DNA of 64,000 nucleotides. Origin: Chryseosolibacter sp964551035. Its GTDB lineage: Bacteria > Bacteroidota > Bacteroidia > Cytophagales > Cyclobacteriaceae. The notes under the pieces were generated by a model that was not told the DNA's origin, did no database searches, and saw only the letters and a list, made by a program, of their open reading frames with translations. Location of the stretch: contig CAZKBK010000001.1 in assembly GCA_964551035.1 (NCBI GenBank), positions 186,001 through 250,000 on the forward strand, in the 5' to 3' direction. The position numbers were made by a program, and so were the translations under genes. This document shows positions 1-8,324 of this stretch, piece by piece; positions within the stretch are counted from its first letter, which is position 1, and every line of letters begins with the position of its first letter.

Positions 1-1
1 A

Positions 2-64
2 GCCGGAGAGCTACATAAGGAGATGATTACCATTCATGATCTTCTGACTGAAAAAAACCAATAA
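2..64 (+). CDS. C-terminal tail of an upstream tra-operon gene (partial)
   Basis: A frame open from the window edge ends at TAA 62-64 and encodes about 20 residues ending in LTEKNQ. The next gene starts 12 bases later on the same strand, so this is probably the end of the preceding tra gene (TraG-like ATPase or a small TraH-position protein). Too little is visible to name it. Confidence 0.4.
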   Translation, partial: AGELHKEMITIHDLLTEKNQ

Positions 65-75
65 CATTCAAGCCT

Positions 76-480
76 ATGCAACGCATGTTCGAGCACATCA
101 AATCTTTCGCGAGCACGATGAAAGCCAAAGGCTACGACGGTCATTTCCTTTCATCCTTTGGATATAGCGACAGGCTATTTGAGAATATGGTGAAGCACGT
201 CTTTCAGTGTTACCAGGAAAAAAGAGACATCGGGCCTTTGAACTTGATGACCTACACCCATTGGAGGGGAGATGATCGTCCACATATCCGGTGCAACTTC
301 TACACCGATTTTAATGACAATCAGGGCTTTAAGGTCAACAAGCTTGATGTAGAATACGGTATCGGCTACGAGACACTCAAACGAAAGGAAATCCCCGTTA
401 AAGCAAATTTCGAAGTGCCTGATAAGGATCAGCTTAACCGCATGATGCTGGAACGAAAAAAAAGAAGTTTGAGAATCTAA
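76..480 (+). CDS. Unknown 134-aa protein in the tra operon
   Basis: I do not recognise this protein. It is soluble, with no signal peptide or membrane segment. The centre holds an aromatic-rich stretch (CNFYTDFNDNQGF, about residues 75-87) and the C-terminus is basic (RKKRSLRI). It starts at ATG 76, 12 bases after the previous stop, and ends 13 bases before the first TraI-like gene, so it is part of the same transcript. Position suggests the slot between TraG and TraI, where Bacteroidota elements often carry small poorly conserved proteins. A cytoplasmic accessory role in conjugation is only inference. Confidence 0.65.
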   Translation: MQRMFEHIKSFASTMKAKGYDGHFLSSFGYSDRLFENMVKHVFQCYQEKRDIGPLNLMTYTHWRGDDRPHIRCNFYTDFNDNQGFKVNKLDVEYGIGYETLKRKEIPVKANFEVPDKDQLNRMMLERKKRSLRI

Positions 481-493
481 ACATTACCCCCAA

Positions 494-1144
494 ATGAAAA
501 AAATAGTAATAGCATTTACCGTAGTCTTTGCCTGTGCTTTCCAACAGGCAGAGGCGCAGATATGGAAGGAACTTTTCAAACAGAAAAAGACGCAACGCGA
601 ATACCTCGGAAAGCAGATTGCCCTGCTGCATTTGTACCTGGGCTATGTGAAGGAAGGGTACAACATAGCTAGCAGAGGGCTTAACACGATCCGCAACATC
701 AAGAACGGAAACTTCAACCTGCACCGGGATTTCTTCGGCCATTTGAACCGGGTCAACCCGCATGTGCACGGTCTGGCAAAGGTGGCAGATATCCTGGCTT
801 TCCAGATGATGCTGGTCAAAGACTTAAAGCGCGTCAGAGACTTCTGTAAAGGCAACGAACACTTTACTCCCGAAGAAGTCCGCTATGTCGCAGCCGTCTA
901 TTCCAATATGCTATACCTGTGCGATGCCAACCTGTCCGAACTGCTGATGATCATTAATCCGAACTATTTCAAAATGAGTGATGATGAGCGGATTGGGCGC
1001 ATAGACCTACTCTATGATGATATGCAGGATAAGCATGCCTTTGTTCAATGCTTTAAAAATGAAATACGGCTCATCGCCAGTCAACGCGAAAACGAGGTTC
1101 TGGAAGCCGAAAGGCTCAGAAAGCAATATGGTTTGGAAACCTAA
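494..1144 (+). CDS. TraI-like conjugative transposon protein, first copy
   Basis: This 216-aa protein has a short signal peptide (MKKIVIAFTVVFACAFQQAEA) followed by an all-helical domain. It fits the periplasmic TraI-type/TerB-annotated proteins that precede TraJ in Bacteroidota conjugative elements. Internal motifs include YVKEGYNIASRGLNTI near residues 52-67 and ELLMIINPNYFKMSDDER near residues 157-174. The next gene (1156-1788) is a clear paralogue with the same motifs (GYRILDKGYKTIKNI, ELIMIITATKLSMSDDER). The two are separated by 11 bases. The function is probably structural, in the mating apparatus. The family is assigned from sequence pattern and gene order, without a search. Confidence 0.75.
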   Translation: MKKIVIAFTVVFACAFQQAEAQIWKELFKQKKTQREYLGKQIALLHLYLGYVKEGYNIASRGLNTIRNIKNGNFNLHRDFFGHLNRVNPHVHGLAKVADILAFQMMLVKDLKRVRDFCKGNEHFTPEEVRYVAAVYSNMLYLCDANLSELLMIINPNYFKMSDDERIGRIDLLYDDMQDKHAFVQCFKNEIRLIASQRENEVLEAERLRKQYGLET

Positions 1145-1155
1145 ACATTGGACCC

Positions 1156-1788
1156 ATGAAACGGATAATCATCATCATTTTGTTTATCGCAGGAACCGGA
1201 TGGCCGCAAATTTCCCCCGGACAAAGCCAGGAAACCACACAACTCCTGCTGAACTGGACAAAGCTAAAGCAGCTTGAAGAGATCCTGGATAATATGTACC
1301 GGGGCTATCGGATACTCGACAAAGGATACAAGACCATTAAGAATATCGCCCAGGGAAACTACACCCTCCACGAGCTGTTCATCGATGGCCTCATGGCCGT
1401 TAACCCTTCCGTAAGAAACTACAAACGGATTCCGTACATCATTGACTACCAGAAGATGCTGTTGGAGGAATACAAGTATGCCTACAAGAGGTTTCGAAAA
1501 GACCCCAACTTCAAATTGGAAGAACTGGAGTACCTCGCCAGTGTGTATAAGTTTCTGTTCGATGCGTCCTTGCGGAACATCGACGAGTTGATCATGATCA
1601 TCACAGCAACCAAACTCAGCATGAGCGATGATGAACGGATGCAGGCCATCGACCGGATATTTTTCGACATGGAAGACAAGCTCATTTTCCTGAGAACCTT
1701 CAACAACAGTGCGCGCCTCCTGGCCATCCAACGGGCGCGGTCGGTGAACGACGTAAGAACGATGCAACAAATCTACGGTATCAACTGA
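1156..1788 (+). CDS. TraI-like conjugative transposon protein, second copy
   Basis: This 210-aa paralogue of the preceding gene has a signal peptide (MKRIIIIILFIAGTGWPQI) and the same helical body. Shared landmarks are KNIAQGNYTLHELFIDGLMAVNP versus RNIKNGNFNLHRDFFGHLNRVNP (each about residues 65-90) and the SMSDDER motif near residue 160. It ends 15 bases before traJ. Length matches TraI of CTnDOT-type elements (about 210 aa), so this copy is the positional TraI and the first may be a duplicate. It lies in one operon with traJ to traN. Confidence 0.75.
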   Translation: MKRIIIIILFIAGTGWPQISPGQSQETTQLLLNWTKLKQLEEILDNMYRGYRILDKGYKTIKNIAQGNYTLHELFIDGLMAVNPSVRNYKRIPYIIDYQKMLLEEYKYAYKRFRKDPNFKLEELEYLASVYKFLFDASLRNIDELIMIITATKLSMSDDERMQAIDRIFFDMEDKLIFLRTFNNSARLLAIQRARSVNDVRTMQQIYGIN

Positions 1789-1803
1789 AAATCTAACTCA
1801 ACA

Positions 1804-2991
1804 ATGAAACGCCGGATAATCTACACCGTCATCATGAGTACCGTAGTGATGCTTTTACCGGGCTCTTTACATGCCCAGGGTTTCGCGGGAGAGATTCACA
1901 GTTTGCAAAGCGTCCTCAATCAGGTCTATTATGAAATGCTCCCGTTGTGCAGCAGGCTCATTGGAGTGGCGCGCGGTCTGGCGGCCTTTGGCGCGCTCTG
2001 GTACATCGCATCACGGGTATGGCGGCACCTTGCCAATGCTGAGCCCATCGACTTCTATCCCTTGCTCAGGCCCTTCGCCCTGGGCATGTGTATTTTCCTT
2101 TTCCCTTACGTGATCGGCCTCATGAACGGGGTTTTACGACCCACCGTCACCGGCACTGCCGCAATGGTGCAGGGTTCCAACAACGCCATTGCCTACCTGC
2201 TCAACCTGAAGGAAGAAGCGATCAAGAAAACGCCATCCTGGCAGATGTACGTAGGCTCAGGTGGGGCCGGTGACCGGGATAAATGGTATCGCTACACGCA
2301 TCCGACCGATGCCGACGAAGGAATGCTGGAAGGTATCGGTAACGATATCCGCTTTGCCATGGAAAAGGCCGCGTACAACTTCCGGCATTCGGTAAAGCAA
2401 TGGATGTCGGAAATACTGCACGTGCTCTACGAAGCGGCCGCCCTCTGCATAAACACCCTGCGCACCTTCTACCTGATCGTGCTGGCCGTGTTGGGGCCAT
2501 TGGTGTTCGGTTTTTCCGTATTCGATGGGCTGCAGCACACATTAGTTGTCTGGATCTCACGCTATATCAATGTGTTCTTGTGGCTGCCCATTGCGAATCT
2601 CTTCGGGGCGCTCTTAGGTAAAATACAGGAAAATATGCTGAAGGTGGATATCAGTCAAATCGTCCGGTACGGCGACACCTTTTTCAGCAGTACCGATACG
2701 GCCTATTTGATCTTTCTGGTGATCGGGATTGTCGGGTACTTTACCGTTCCCTCAGTTGCCAATTATATTATCCATCCGGGCGGAACAAACGAGTTGTTGC
2801 ACAAAGCCTCCAACGTTTTCGTCGGTACAGCATACAAAGCAGCCACTACGGCAATCCCTGGTTCGGGGGCGGCTTCCATGGCCTCCGGCCAGGCCGCCCA
2901 GGCCAGCCGGGGAGGTTCCCCTCCACAACCCGGAGGGTCGAATAACCCCCAAGGTTCGGGTTACATGCACACCAAAATTTCCGGGAAATAA
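1804..2991 (+). CDS. traJ: Conjugative transposon protein TraJ (inner-membrane channel)
   Basis: A 395-aa integral membrane protein with a signal-like start (MKRRIIYTVIMSTVVMLLPG) and several hydrophobic segments, around residues 50-70, 90-110, 215-235, 245-270 and 300-325. The hallmark order is N-terminal periplasmic stretch, paired helices, then a hydrophobic C-terminal half ending in a Gly/Ser/Pro-rich tail (QASRGGSPPQPGGSNNPQG). TraJ proteins of Bacteroides elements are VirB6-like inner-membrane components of the type IV secretion channel. It is slightly longer than the CTnDOT protein. Neighbours TraI, TraK and TraM support the call. Confidence 0.9.
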   Translation: MKRRIIYTVIMSTVVMLLPGSLHAQGFAGEIHSLQSVLNQVYYEMLPLCSRLIGVARGLAAFGALWYIASRVWRHLANAEPIDFYPLLRPFALGMCIFLFPYVIGLMNGVLRPTVTGTAAMVQGSNNAIAYLLNLKEEAIKKTPSWQMYVGSGGAGDRDKWYRYTHPTDADEGMLEGIGNDIRFAMEKAAYNFRHSVKQWMSEILHVLYEAAALCINTLRTFYLIVLAVLGPLVFGFSVFDGLQHTLVVWISRYINVFLWLPIANLFGALLGKIQENMLKVDISQIVRYGDTFFSSTDTAYLIFLVIGIVGYFTVPSVANYIIHPGGTNELLHKASNVFVGTAYKAATTAIPGSGAASMASGQAAQASRGGSPPQPGGSNNPQGSGYMHTKISGK

Positions 2992-3005
2992 AAACGAGAA
3001 AACCG

Positions 3006-3629
3006 ATGTTTCAGCAACTCAAAAATATTGATACAGCTTTTCAGCACATCCGGCTCTTTTCGTTCCTGGTCATCATCGCTTGCGCGGTGATCTGTTGCTA
3101 CACCGTTTACAAATGTTTTCAGTTCATCAACGAGGCACAGGAGCGAATCTATATCCTTTCCAATGGGAAGGCCCTTGAAGCCTGGTCGGCCCAGCGTAAA
3201 GACAACATTCCTGTCGAGGGCAGGGATCACGTGCGAATGTTCCATCATTACTTTTTCACGCTGGACCCCGATGATAAGGTCATCGAGGCCAACATTACCA
3301 AAGCCCTTTACCTGGCCGACGTGACTGCCAAGCGCCAGTATGACATGCTGAAAGAGAACCGCTATTACTCCAATATCATATCGGGAAACATCAGCCAGCG
3401 GATACATGTAGACAGCATCCTTATTAACACCGACCAGTATCCCTTTTACTTCCGGTGTCACGCGCGACAAAAACTGATACGACCGACTTCTATTGTCACG
3501 CGAAGCCTGATTACGGAAGGATACCTGCGCAACGTCTCGCGGTCTGATAACAACCCGCACGGATTTCTGATCGAGCGGTGGAGCACCCTGGAAAATAAAG
3601 ACATTAAAACCGAAAACCGGAAACGATGA
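3006..3629 (+). CDS. traK: Conjugative transposon protein TraK (VirB8-like)
   Basis: This 207-aa protein has one membrane segment near the N-terminus (LFSFLVIIACAVICCYTVYK, about residues 19-38) and a periplasmic C-terminal domain. Length and topology match TraK of CTnDOT (207 aa), which is VirB8-like. The sequence HHYFFTLDPDDK (about residues 81-92) is typical of the family. It starts 14 bases after traJ and overlaps the next gene by 4 bases (ATGA type), consistent with translational coupling. Confidence 0.9.
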   Translation: MFQQLKNIDTAFQHIRLFSFLVIIACAVICCYTVYKCFQFINEAQERIYILSNGKALEAWSAQRKDNIPVEGRDHVRMFHHYFFTLDPDDKVIEANITKALYLADVTAKRQYDMLKENRYYSNIISGNISQRIHVDSILINTDQYPFYFRCHARQKLIRPTSIVTRSLITEGYLRNVSRSDNNPHGFLIERWSTLENKDIKTENRKR

Positions 3630-4069
3630 AAACAATGAAAAATACGTCCGCGGACAATCGAATTCAGCACGCTGTACAGAAGTGGATGAAGAAAGCGGCG
3701 GCATACTTGGATAGGAAAGTAAATCAGCTACCTCGCAAAACCCTGAAAACGGGATTGATACTATGTGTAGCTCTCGCTGCTCTGACGAACCTTGCGCTAA
3801 TTATCTATTCTGTTCAAAGCAGCAGAATCATTCGGCCCCTACGGATAATTGAATCGATCACGCGATCACAAACCGCACCATCCAATGAAATAGCGATGCC
3901 TGATTCTGTAAGCAAAACAACATACCACCGCATGCTCAAACTCAGGCAGTTCCTTGACAGCCTGAAAGCAAGCCCGAAAGGCAAAGTTCTGTACGACAGC
4001 CTAACCTTAGACCGACCAGGTCTGGAAGACAGCATCGATCTATTACTAAAATACTTTTCACCTAAATGA
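3626..4069 (+). CDS. TraL-position small membrane protein
   Basis: This 147-aa protein has a basic N-terminal 45 residues, one membrane helix (TGLILCVALAALTNLALII, about residues 46-64) and a helical periplasmic tail. It sits exactly where TraL lies in Bacteroides tra operons, between TraK and TraM, with 4-base overlaps at both ends. TraL proteins are small and poorly conserved, so the call rests on position and topology. A second in-frame ATG at 3635 is an alternative start. Confidence 0.65.
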   Translation: MKTMKNTSADNRIQHAVQKWMKKAAAYLDRKVNQLPRKTLKTGLILCVALAALTNLALIIYSVQSSRIIRPLRIIESITRSQTAPSNEIAMPDSVSKTTYHRMLKLRQFLDSLKASPKGKVLYDSLTLDRPGLEDSIDLLLKYFSPK

Positions 4070-5418
4070 CGAAAATTATGAAACCGCATTCACAGAAATT
4101 CTTGCAACAACGAAGGTTCTTCATGGTATTGCCCATGCTGGTAATGCCTTTCTTGGTTATGATCTTTTGGGCATTCGGCGGAGGACAGGCAACGCCTGTA
4201 CATGCAAAATCGGCCGACCCGGCGGGCCTGAACCCCGTACTCCCCGATGCCCATTTTGATGAAGCCGGAATACCCGACAAGCTCAGCCTTTATGAAATGG
4301 CAGAACGGGACTCAGCCAGGTTTGCCGAGGCCCGAAAGAGCGATCCTTATTTTGATCTCACCGCCTTTCACTTGCAAACAGGCCAAAGCCTGCAAACCGG
4401 TGATCAGCCCGAAAGCACAGGCGAACTGATCGGCGTGTTTCCCCAGGAACAAGTAGATCCGAACGAGAAAAGAGTAGCCGAAAAACTCAACCAGTTGTAC
4501 CGCCAGATTGATCAGGCCGCGATCCAGCCTTTCGAGGTCGAAAGCAAACGGCCAGTGATGGAGGTCTCGCGTGATCCGCAATTTACCCAAGACGTAGACC
4601 GGCTCGAAAATATGATGGAAATGATGCACAATGATCAGCAGACCAATCAGATGGAACAGATCAATGGTGTGCTGGAAAAAATACTCGACATCCAGCATCC
4701 CCAAAGGGTCAGGGAAAAGCTCAAAGAGCAACGTCAGCAAAATCAGGAAAGTGCCTTTGCCGTGGAAGTTGCCGGGAAGGACGAGAACATTTCCCTACTG
4801 GAAGCCCCCAGACCCGAATTGTCGTTCACATTGCCCGACAGTCTGGCCACCCTTAAACATCTGTTTTCCGTTCAGCCCGTCACCAATCGGTTCTACGGAC
4901 TGGAGGATGACGGAATGCAGCCACCCGCAAACGGCAATACAATCCAGGCGGTCATTCACGACACCCAGGAGCTCGTCGCCGGGTCGACCATCAAATTGCG
5001 CCTCATCGATGAAGTAATGATCAACGGAATGCGCGTACCCAAAGATCAGTTTGTGTACGGTACCTGCGCCATCAACGGAGAACGAATGACCGTAAAGATC
5101 AACTCCGTCCGTACAGGTAATTCCTTGCTGCCTGTTTCACTTTCCGTCTATGACCTTGACGGGCAGGAAGGAATTTATATTCCCGGGGCGATCACCCGCG
5201 ACGCTGCTAAACAAGCTTCGGACAACGCACTGCAGAGCATTCAACTCATGTCGCTCGATCCGTCCATTGCTGCCCAGGCCGCAGCCGCAGGGGTTGAAGC
5301 GGCCAAAGGGTTGTTCAGCAAGAAAGCCAAGCTGATCAAGGTGACGGTTAAGGCGGGTTACCATGTTCTGCTAAAAGACACCAACCCGGCCGCCAATTTC
5401 CAAAATCAATTCATGTAA
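4066..5418 (+). CDS. traM: Conjugative transposon protein TraM (VirB10-like)
   Basis: This 450-aa protein has a short cytoplasmic N-terminus, one membrane helix (FMVLPMLVMPFLVMIFWAFG, about residues 19-38), a long Gln/Glu-rich periplasmic linker with coiled-coil character (about residues 150-245) and a C-terminal beta-rich domain (about residues 300-440; GSTIKLRLIDEVMINGMRVP). This is the layout of TraM, the VirB10-type scaffold spanning the periplasm. Length equals that of CTnDOT TraM. It overlaps the upstream gene by 4 bases and is followed by traN after 17 bases. Confidence 0.92.
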   Translation: MTKIMKPHSQKFLQQRRFFMVLPMLVMPFLVMIFWAFGGGQATPVHAKSADPAGLNPVLPDAHFDEAGIPDKLSLYEMAERDSARFAEARKSDPYFDLTAFHLQTGQSLQTGDQPESTGELIGVFPQEQVDPNEKRVAEKLNQLYRQIDQAAIQPFEVESKRPVMEVSRDPQFTQDVDRLENMMEMMHNDQQTNQMEQINGVLEKILDIQHPQRVREKLKEQRQQNQESAFAVEVAGKDENISLLEAPRPELSFTLPDSLATLKHLFSVQPVTNRFYGLEDDGMQPPANGNTIQAVIHDTQELVAGSTIKLRLIDEVMINGMRVPKDQFVYGTCAINGERMTVKINSVRTGNSLLPVSLSVYDLDGQEGIYIPGAITRDAAKQASDNALQSIQLMSLDPSIAAQAAAAGVEAAKGLFSKKAKLIKVTVKAGYHVLLKDTNPAANFQNQFM

Positions 5419-5435
5419 CCAAATACCAATTTGCT

Positions 5436-6287
5436 ATGCTTTACATTAATAACAGCTACGCAAGGATGCTGGCAGTCATCATTCTTGCCCTATGTTCGAC
5501 AGCGGGTTATAGCCAGCCTGTTGAGGATTCCGAAGAAAGGGTTGAAGTCACCTTCAACAAGACTACCAGTCTGGTCTTTCCAGTCGCCATCGAGTCCGTG
5601 GATCGCGGTAGCGCCGATGTGCTGGTGCAGAAAGCACCGGAGCTTGAAAACGTGTTGCAGCTAAAGGCATCCCGCCGGGAATTCCCCGAAACAAACCTTA
5701 CGGTGGTCACTGCCGAAGGAAGGATACACCATTTCACGGTAAACTATGCCGATGATCCCGGAACCCTGGTCGTGAACACGTCCAATCTGGATGGAAACGG
5801 GCATGCCGTCCCCACTCCGCTCATCTTTACCTCCGAGTTGACCGGGATGGACCTGGAGCACTATTCCAAATGGATTGTCAATACCAAACGTCCGTTTACG
5901 TTAATCGGCACCAGTAAGCACAAGGTAGGTCTTGCCCTCAAAGGGATCTACGTTCAGGATGACATCTTGTTTTTTCGTTTTCTTCTGACGAACAAGTCAA
6001 ATATCACCTATGATGTGGATTTTTTACGCCTGTATGTTCGGGACAAGGCCCAGGTCAAACGTACCGCATCGCAGGAGGTTGTACGAAAGCCTGTCTACGT
6101 TTATGGCAATGACAAGACCATAAAGGGGAAATCCGCTCAGGAAGTAGTCTACGCCCTGGATAAATTCACCATTCCCGATGCAAAACGCTTAGTCATTGAA
6201 ATGTACGAAGCCGATGGCGGACGCCATCTCGCCCTGGAGATCAAAAACAAGACCATCGTAAAAGCCAAGCCTGTACCCGGTACCTGA
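5436..6287 (+). CDS. traN: Conjugative transposon protein TraN (VirB9-like, DUF4138)
   Basis: A 283-aa secreted protein with a signal peptide (MLAVIILALCSTAGYSQP, about residues 10-27) and a mostly beta body. The start of the mature protein (VEVTFNKTTSLVFPVAIESVD) is the TraN pattern: a strand-rich VirB9-like domain thought to sit under the outer membrane with TraM. The C-terminal half holds GIYVQDDILFFRFLLTNKSN, also typical. It is about 25 residues shorter than CTnDOT TraN. It closes the tra operon; a strong hairpin terminator overlaps its stop codon. Confidence 0.92.
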   Translation: MLYINNSYARMLAVIILALCSTAGYSQPVEDSEERVEVTFNKTTSLVFPVAIESVDRGSADVLVQKAPELENVLQLKASRREFPETNLTVVTAEGRIHHFTVNYADDPGTLVVNTSNLDGNGHAVPTPLIFTSELTGMDLEHYSKWIVNTKRPFTLIGTSKHKVGLALKGIYVQDDILFFRFLLTNKSNITYDVDFLRLYVRDKAQVKRTASQEVVRKPVYVYGNDKTIKGKSAQEVVYALDKFTIPDAKRLVIEMYEADGGRHLALEIKNKTIVKAKPVPGT

Positions 6288-6298
6288 TACCGGGTTTT
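6275..6298 (+). terminator. Rho-independent terminator after traN
   Basis: A perfect 8-bp inverted repeat (ACCCGGTA / TACCGGGT) with loop CCTGA is followed by TTTT. The traN stop codon TGA lies in the loop, so the hairpin starts inside the gene. It would end the tra transcript and separate it from the DUF3945-like gene at 6345. Confidence 0.75.
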
Positions 6299-6344
6299 CA
6301 TTCTCGAAAAGGTTACGAACATCAACACTCTAAATCTCAACGTT

Positions 6345-7088
6345 ATGAATGAGAAAAATTTGACCTACCTCGCCGATCAGTTAAAGTATCACGGCTTCGG
6401 CGATAAACTGATGCCGCATCTGGAAGGATGGATAAAAAAGCATCCCAAGGAATTTCAACTTGAACTGACAGGCGAGTTCGGAAAGACTACTGTGGACTAT
6501 ACGCTTGATTTTTCGAAATCGGAAAAAACGGACATGTACTTCTTTAACCGGTACAAAGCTACGTTAAAGAAGGATGGCGAGGAAAAATCACAGACCTTTA
6601 CCATCAACGACGGTAAAGGCGTCACCGCGAAGGAGGCTTACAACCTGCTTTCGGGCCGGGCCGTGTACAGGAAACTGGTCAATAAAAAGAACGAAAAGTA
6701 TAACGCCTGGCTGCAAATTGATTTCGAAAAAAAGAATGATCATGGTAGTCACGAGATGAAATATTTTACGGATGCCTACGGCTTCGACCTGGAAAAGACC
6801 GTTGAACAGCTCCCGATAAAAGGGCTGCAAGACCCTATTCAGAAAGAGAAATTGTTGCAATCGCTGGAGAAAGGTAACCGACAGGAAGTAACCTTCGTGC
6901 GTGACGGCAAGGAGGAACAAATGTTTATCGAAGCCAAGCCGCGGTTCCATGACCTCAATGTGTACGATTCCGAAATGCGGCCACAGCACCAGGGCTTAGG
7001 GAAGAGTAATAACATCACGATCAAAACCGATTCAGAGACTTCAAAAAAAAAACAAGGCCGGAGGAAGGGAATATTCGGTCTGAGGTGA
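6345..7088 (+). CDS. DUF3945-like mobile-element protein
   Basis: This 247-aa soluble protein matches, from memory, the repeat-like domain of DUF3945/DUF4099 proteins on Bacteroidota mobile elements. The landmarks are LLSGRAVYRKLVNKK (about residues 101-115), YNAWLQIDFEKK (119-130), YGFDLEKTVEQLPIKGLQ (146-163), LEKGNRQEVTFVRDGKEEQ and IEAKPRFHDLNVYD. The C-terminus is basic (SKKKQGRRKGIFGLR). These proteins travel with conjugative elements and their biochemical function is unknown to me. It has its own start after the traN terminator, with an A-rich leader. Confidence 0.75.
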   Translation: MNEKNLTYLADQLKYHGFGDKLMPHLEGWIKKHPKEFQLELTGEFGKTTVDYTLDFSKSEKTDMYFFNRYKATLKKDGEEKSQTFTINDGKGVTAKEAYNLLSGRAVYRKLVNKKNEKYNAWLQIDFEKKNDHGSHEMKYFTDAYGFDLEKTVEQLPIKGLQDPIQKEKLLQSLEKGNRQEVTFVRDGKEEQMFIEAKPRFHDLNVYDSEMRPQHQGLGKSNNITIKTDSETSKKKQGRRKGIFGLR

Positions 7089-7192
7089 TCACACAACAGT
7101 TTCCCGATAATTAACGGACTGCTTGTAGTCAGGGTAGCGGCCATTCCATTGTTTCGATGGAAAGCTCGGCTTTTTGCCCGACTGCGGCCAAT

Positions 7193-7248
7193 AGTTTGGG
7201 CAATGAACGGTTTCCCCCTTTCAGGAACCCCCATTAAATGCCCAAACT
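7193..7248 (+). repeat. Structured non-coding element, copy A (upstream of ardC)
   Basis: A perfect 10-bp inverted repeat (AGTTTGGGCA at 7193-7202, TGCCCAAACT at 7239-7248) encloses a 36-base loop containing AACGGTTTCCCCCTTTCAGG and then AACCCCCATTAA. The same core occurs at 9367-9413, enclosed by a different perfect 10-bp inverted repeat. Just upstream is another small hairpin (TTCCAT at 7144-7149 and ATGGAA at 7157-7162). The 246-base gap between 7088 and 7335 otherwise shows no gene. The element lies within the ardC leader, so a role as a structured leader RNA or transcription attenuator is possible. Confidence 0.6.
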
Positions 7249-7334
7249 TCTGGCCTAACCCGCTTCCCCCGCATCGTGCCGGGTCGGTCAAAAATCCAGG
7301 TTTTCAGCCATCAAAAAATGTTCAACTAAACACG

Positions 7335-8282
7335 ATGGTTATGAAAACTACAGGAAAAAAAGATGTGTACAAGATTGTCAACGACGCCATTATTGACAAG
7401 CTTAAAGCTGGAACACTGCCCTGGAAACGAACCTGGAACCACTTCGGCCCGGCACGTAATTACGTATCGAATAAACCTTATAGGGGCATCAATGCTTTAC
7501 TGCTAAACTTTACAAGTTCAGAATATCCCCTGTTCCTCACCTTCAAGCAAGCCAAGGAGCTAGGTGGACATATTACGAAGGGTGCAAAGGGTAACCTGGT
7601 GGTGTTCTGGAAAAGACTCCATTACCATGAAAAGAATATTGTCAACCCGGCGAAACTGGGAACTTACTCACCTGATGAAGTCAAGACTGTTCCCTTGCTT
7701 CGCTATTACTATCTATTCAATATCGACTGTGTGGAAGGCGTGGAGTTCAGACTCCCGGAAAGGAACACCTCCCTGCGTCCCATCGTGGAATGTGAGAAGA
7801 TCGTAGCCGGAATGCCACTCCCTCCAAAGATTGAACACATCGGTGATCAGCCCAGTTACAACCGGCTCCTGGATCGTGTTAAAATACCCCGACTGCAACA
7901 CTTTCACTCCGGGGAAGAGTATTATTCAGCGCTCTTTCATGAACTAGCACATGCCACCGGACACCCGACACGTCTGAATCGCGAGAAAGGAGGCGGATAC
8001 GGATCGAAAGAATATTCTTTTGAAGAACTGATTGCAGAAATGACGGCATGCTTCCTGTCTGGAGAGGCAGGTATCGTAAATGCTGTGATCGACAACAGCG
8101 CCGCCTATGTGCAGGGTTGGCTTGAAATACTGACCAGTATCCTGCAAGACGACGACAGGTTTCTGGTAAAGGCGTCTACCCAAGCACAGCGGGCCGCGGA
8201 TTACATTCTCAAACGGATGGAGCATGAAGCCCCGGTCGAAGAAGACAAGGCCGAACTGGAGCTTGAAGAAAAGGGGGTGTAA
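7335..8282 (+). CDS. ArdC-family antirestriction protein
   Basis: A 315-aa protein with the two-domain ArdC layout. The N-terminal ssDNA-binding domain (about residues 1-130) contains KLKAGTLPWKRTWN, YRGINALLL and ITKGAKGNLVVFWK. The C-terminal zinc metallopeptidase-like domain carries HELAHATGH (about residues 202-210) and the downstream EELIAEMTACFL. ArdC proteins protect incoming DNA during conjugation. The frame stays open back to 7149, but the family N-terminus fits a start at ATG 7335 or 7341, not the upstream part, which overlaps the structured element. A weak GGG/CCC hairpin followed by five T lies at the stop codon. Orientation matches the tra operon. Confidence 0.88.
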   Translation: MVMKTTGKKDVYKIVNDAIIDKLKAGTLPWKRTWNHFGPARNYVSNKPYRGINALLLNFTSSEYPLFLTFKQAKELGGHITKGAKGNLVVFWKRLHYHEKNIVNPAKLGTYSPDEVKTVPLLRYYYLFNIDCVEGVEFRLPERNTSLRPIVECEKIVAGMPLPPKIEHIGDQPSYNRLLDRVKIPRLQHFHSGEEYYSALFHELAHATGHPTRLNREKGGGYGSKEYSFEELIAEMTACFLSGEAGIVNAVIDNSAAYVQGWLEILTSILQDDDRFLVKASTQAQRAADYILKRMEHEAPVEEDKAELELEEKGV

Positions 8283-8324
8283 GCCCTCTTTTTGGAATGA
8301 CAGTTAAGCCAAAGTGCGGTGGTT

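Noticed and set aside
1264..1770. Long minus-strand open frame (168 codons) opposite the second TraI-like gene
   Set aside because: It is the mirror of a gene with clear family features; its product is composition-biased and has no recognisable motif.
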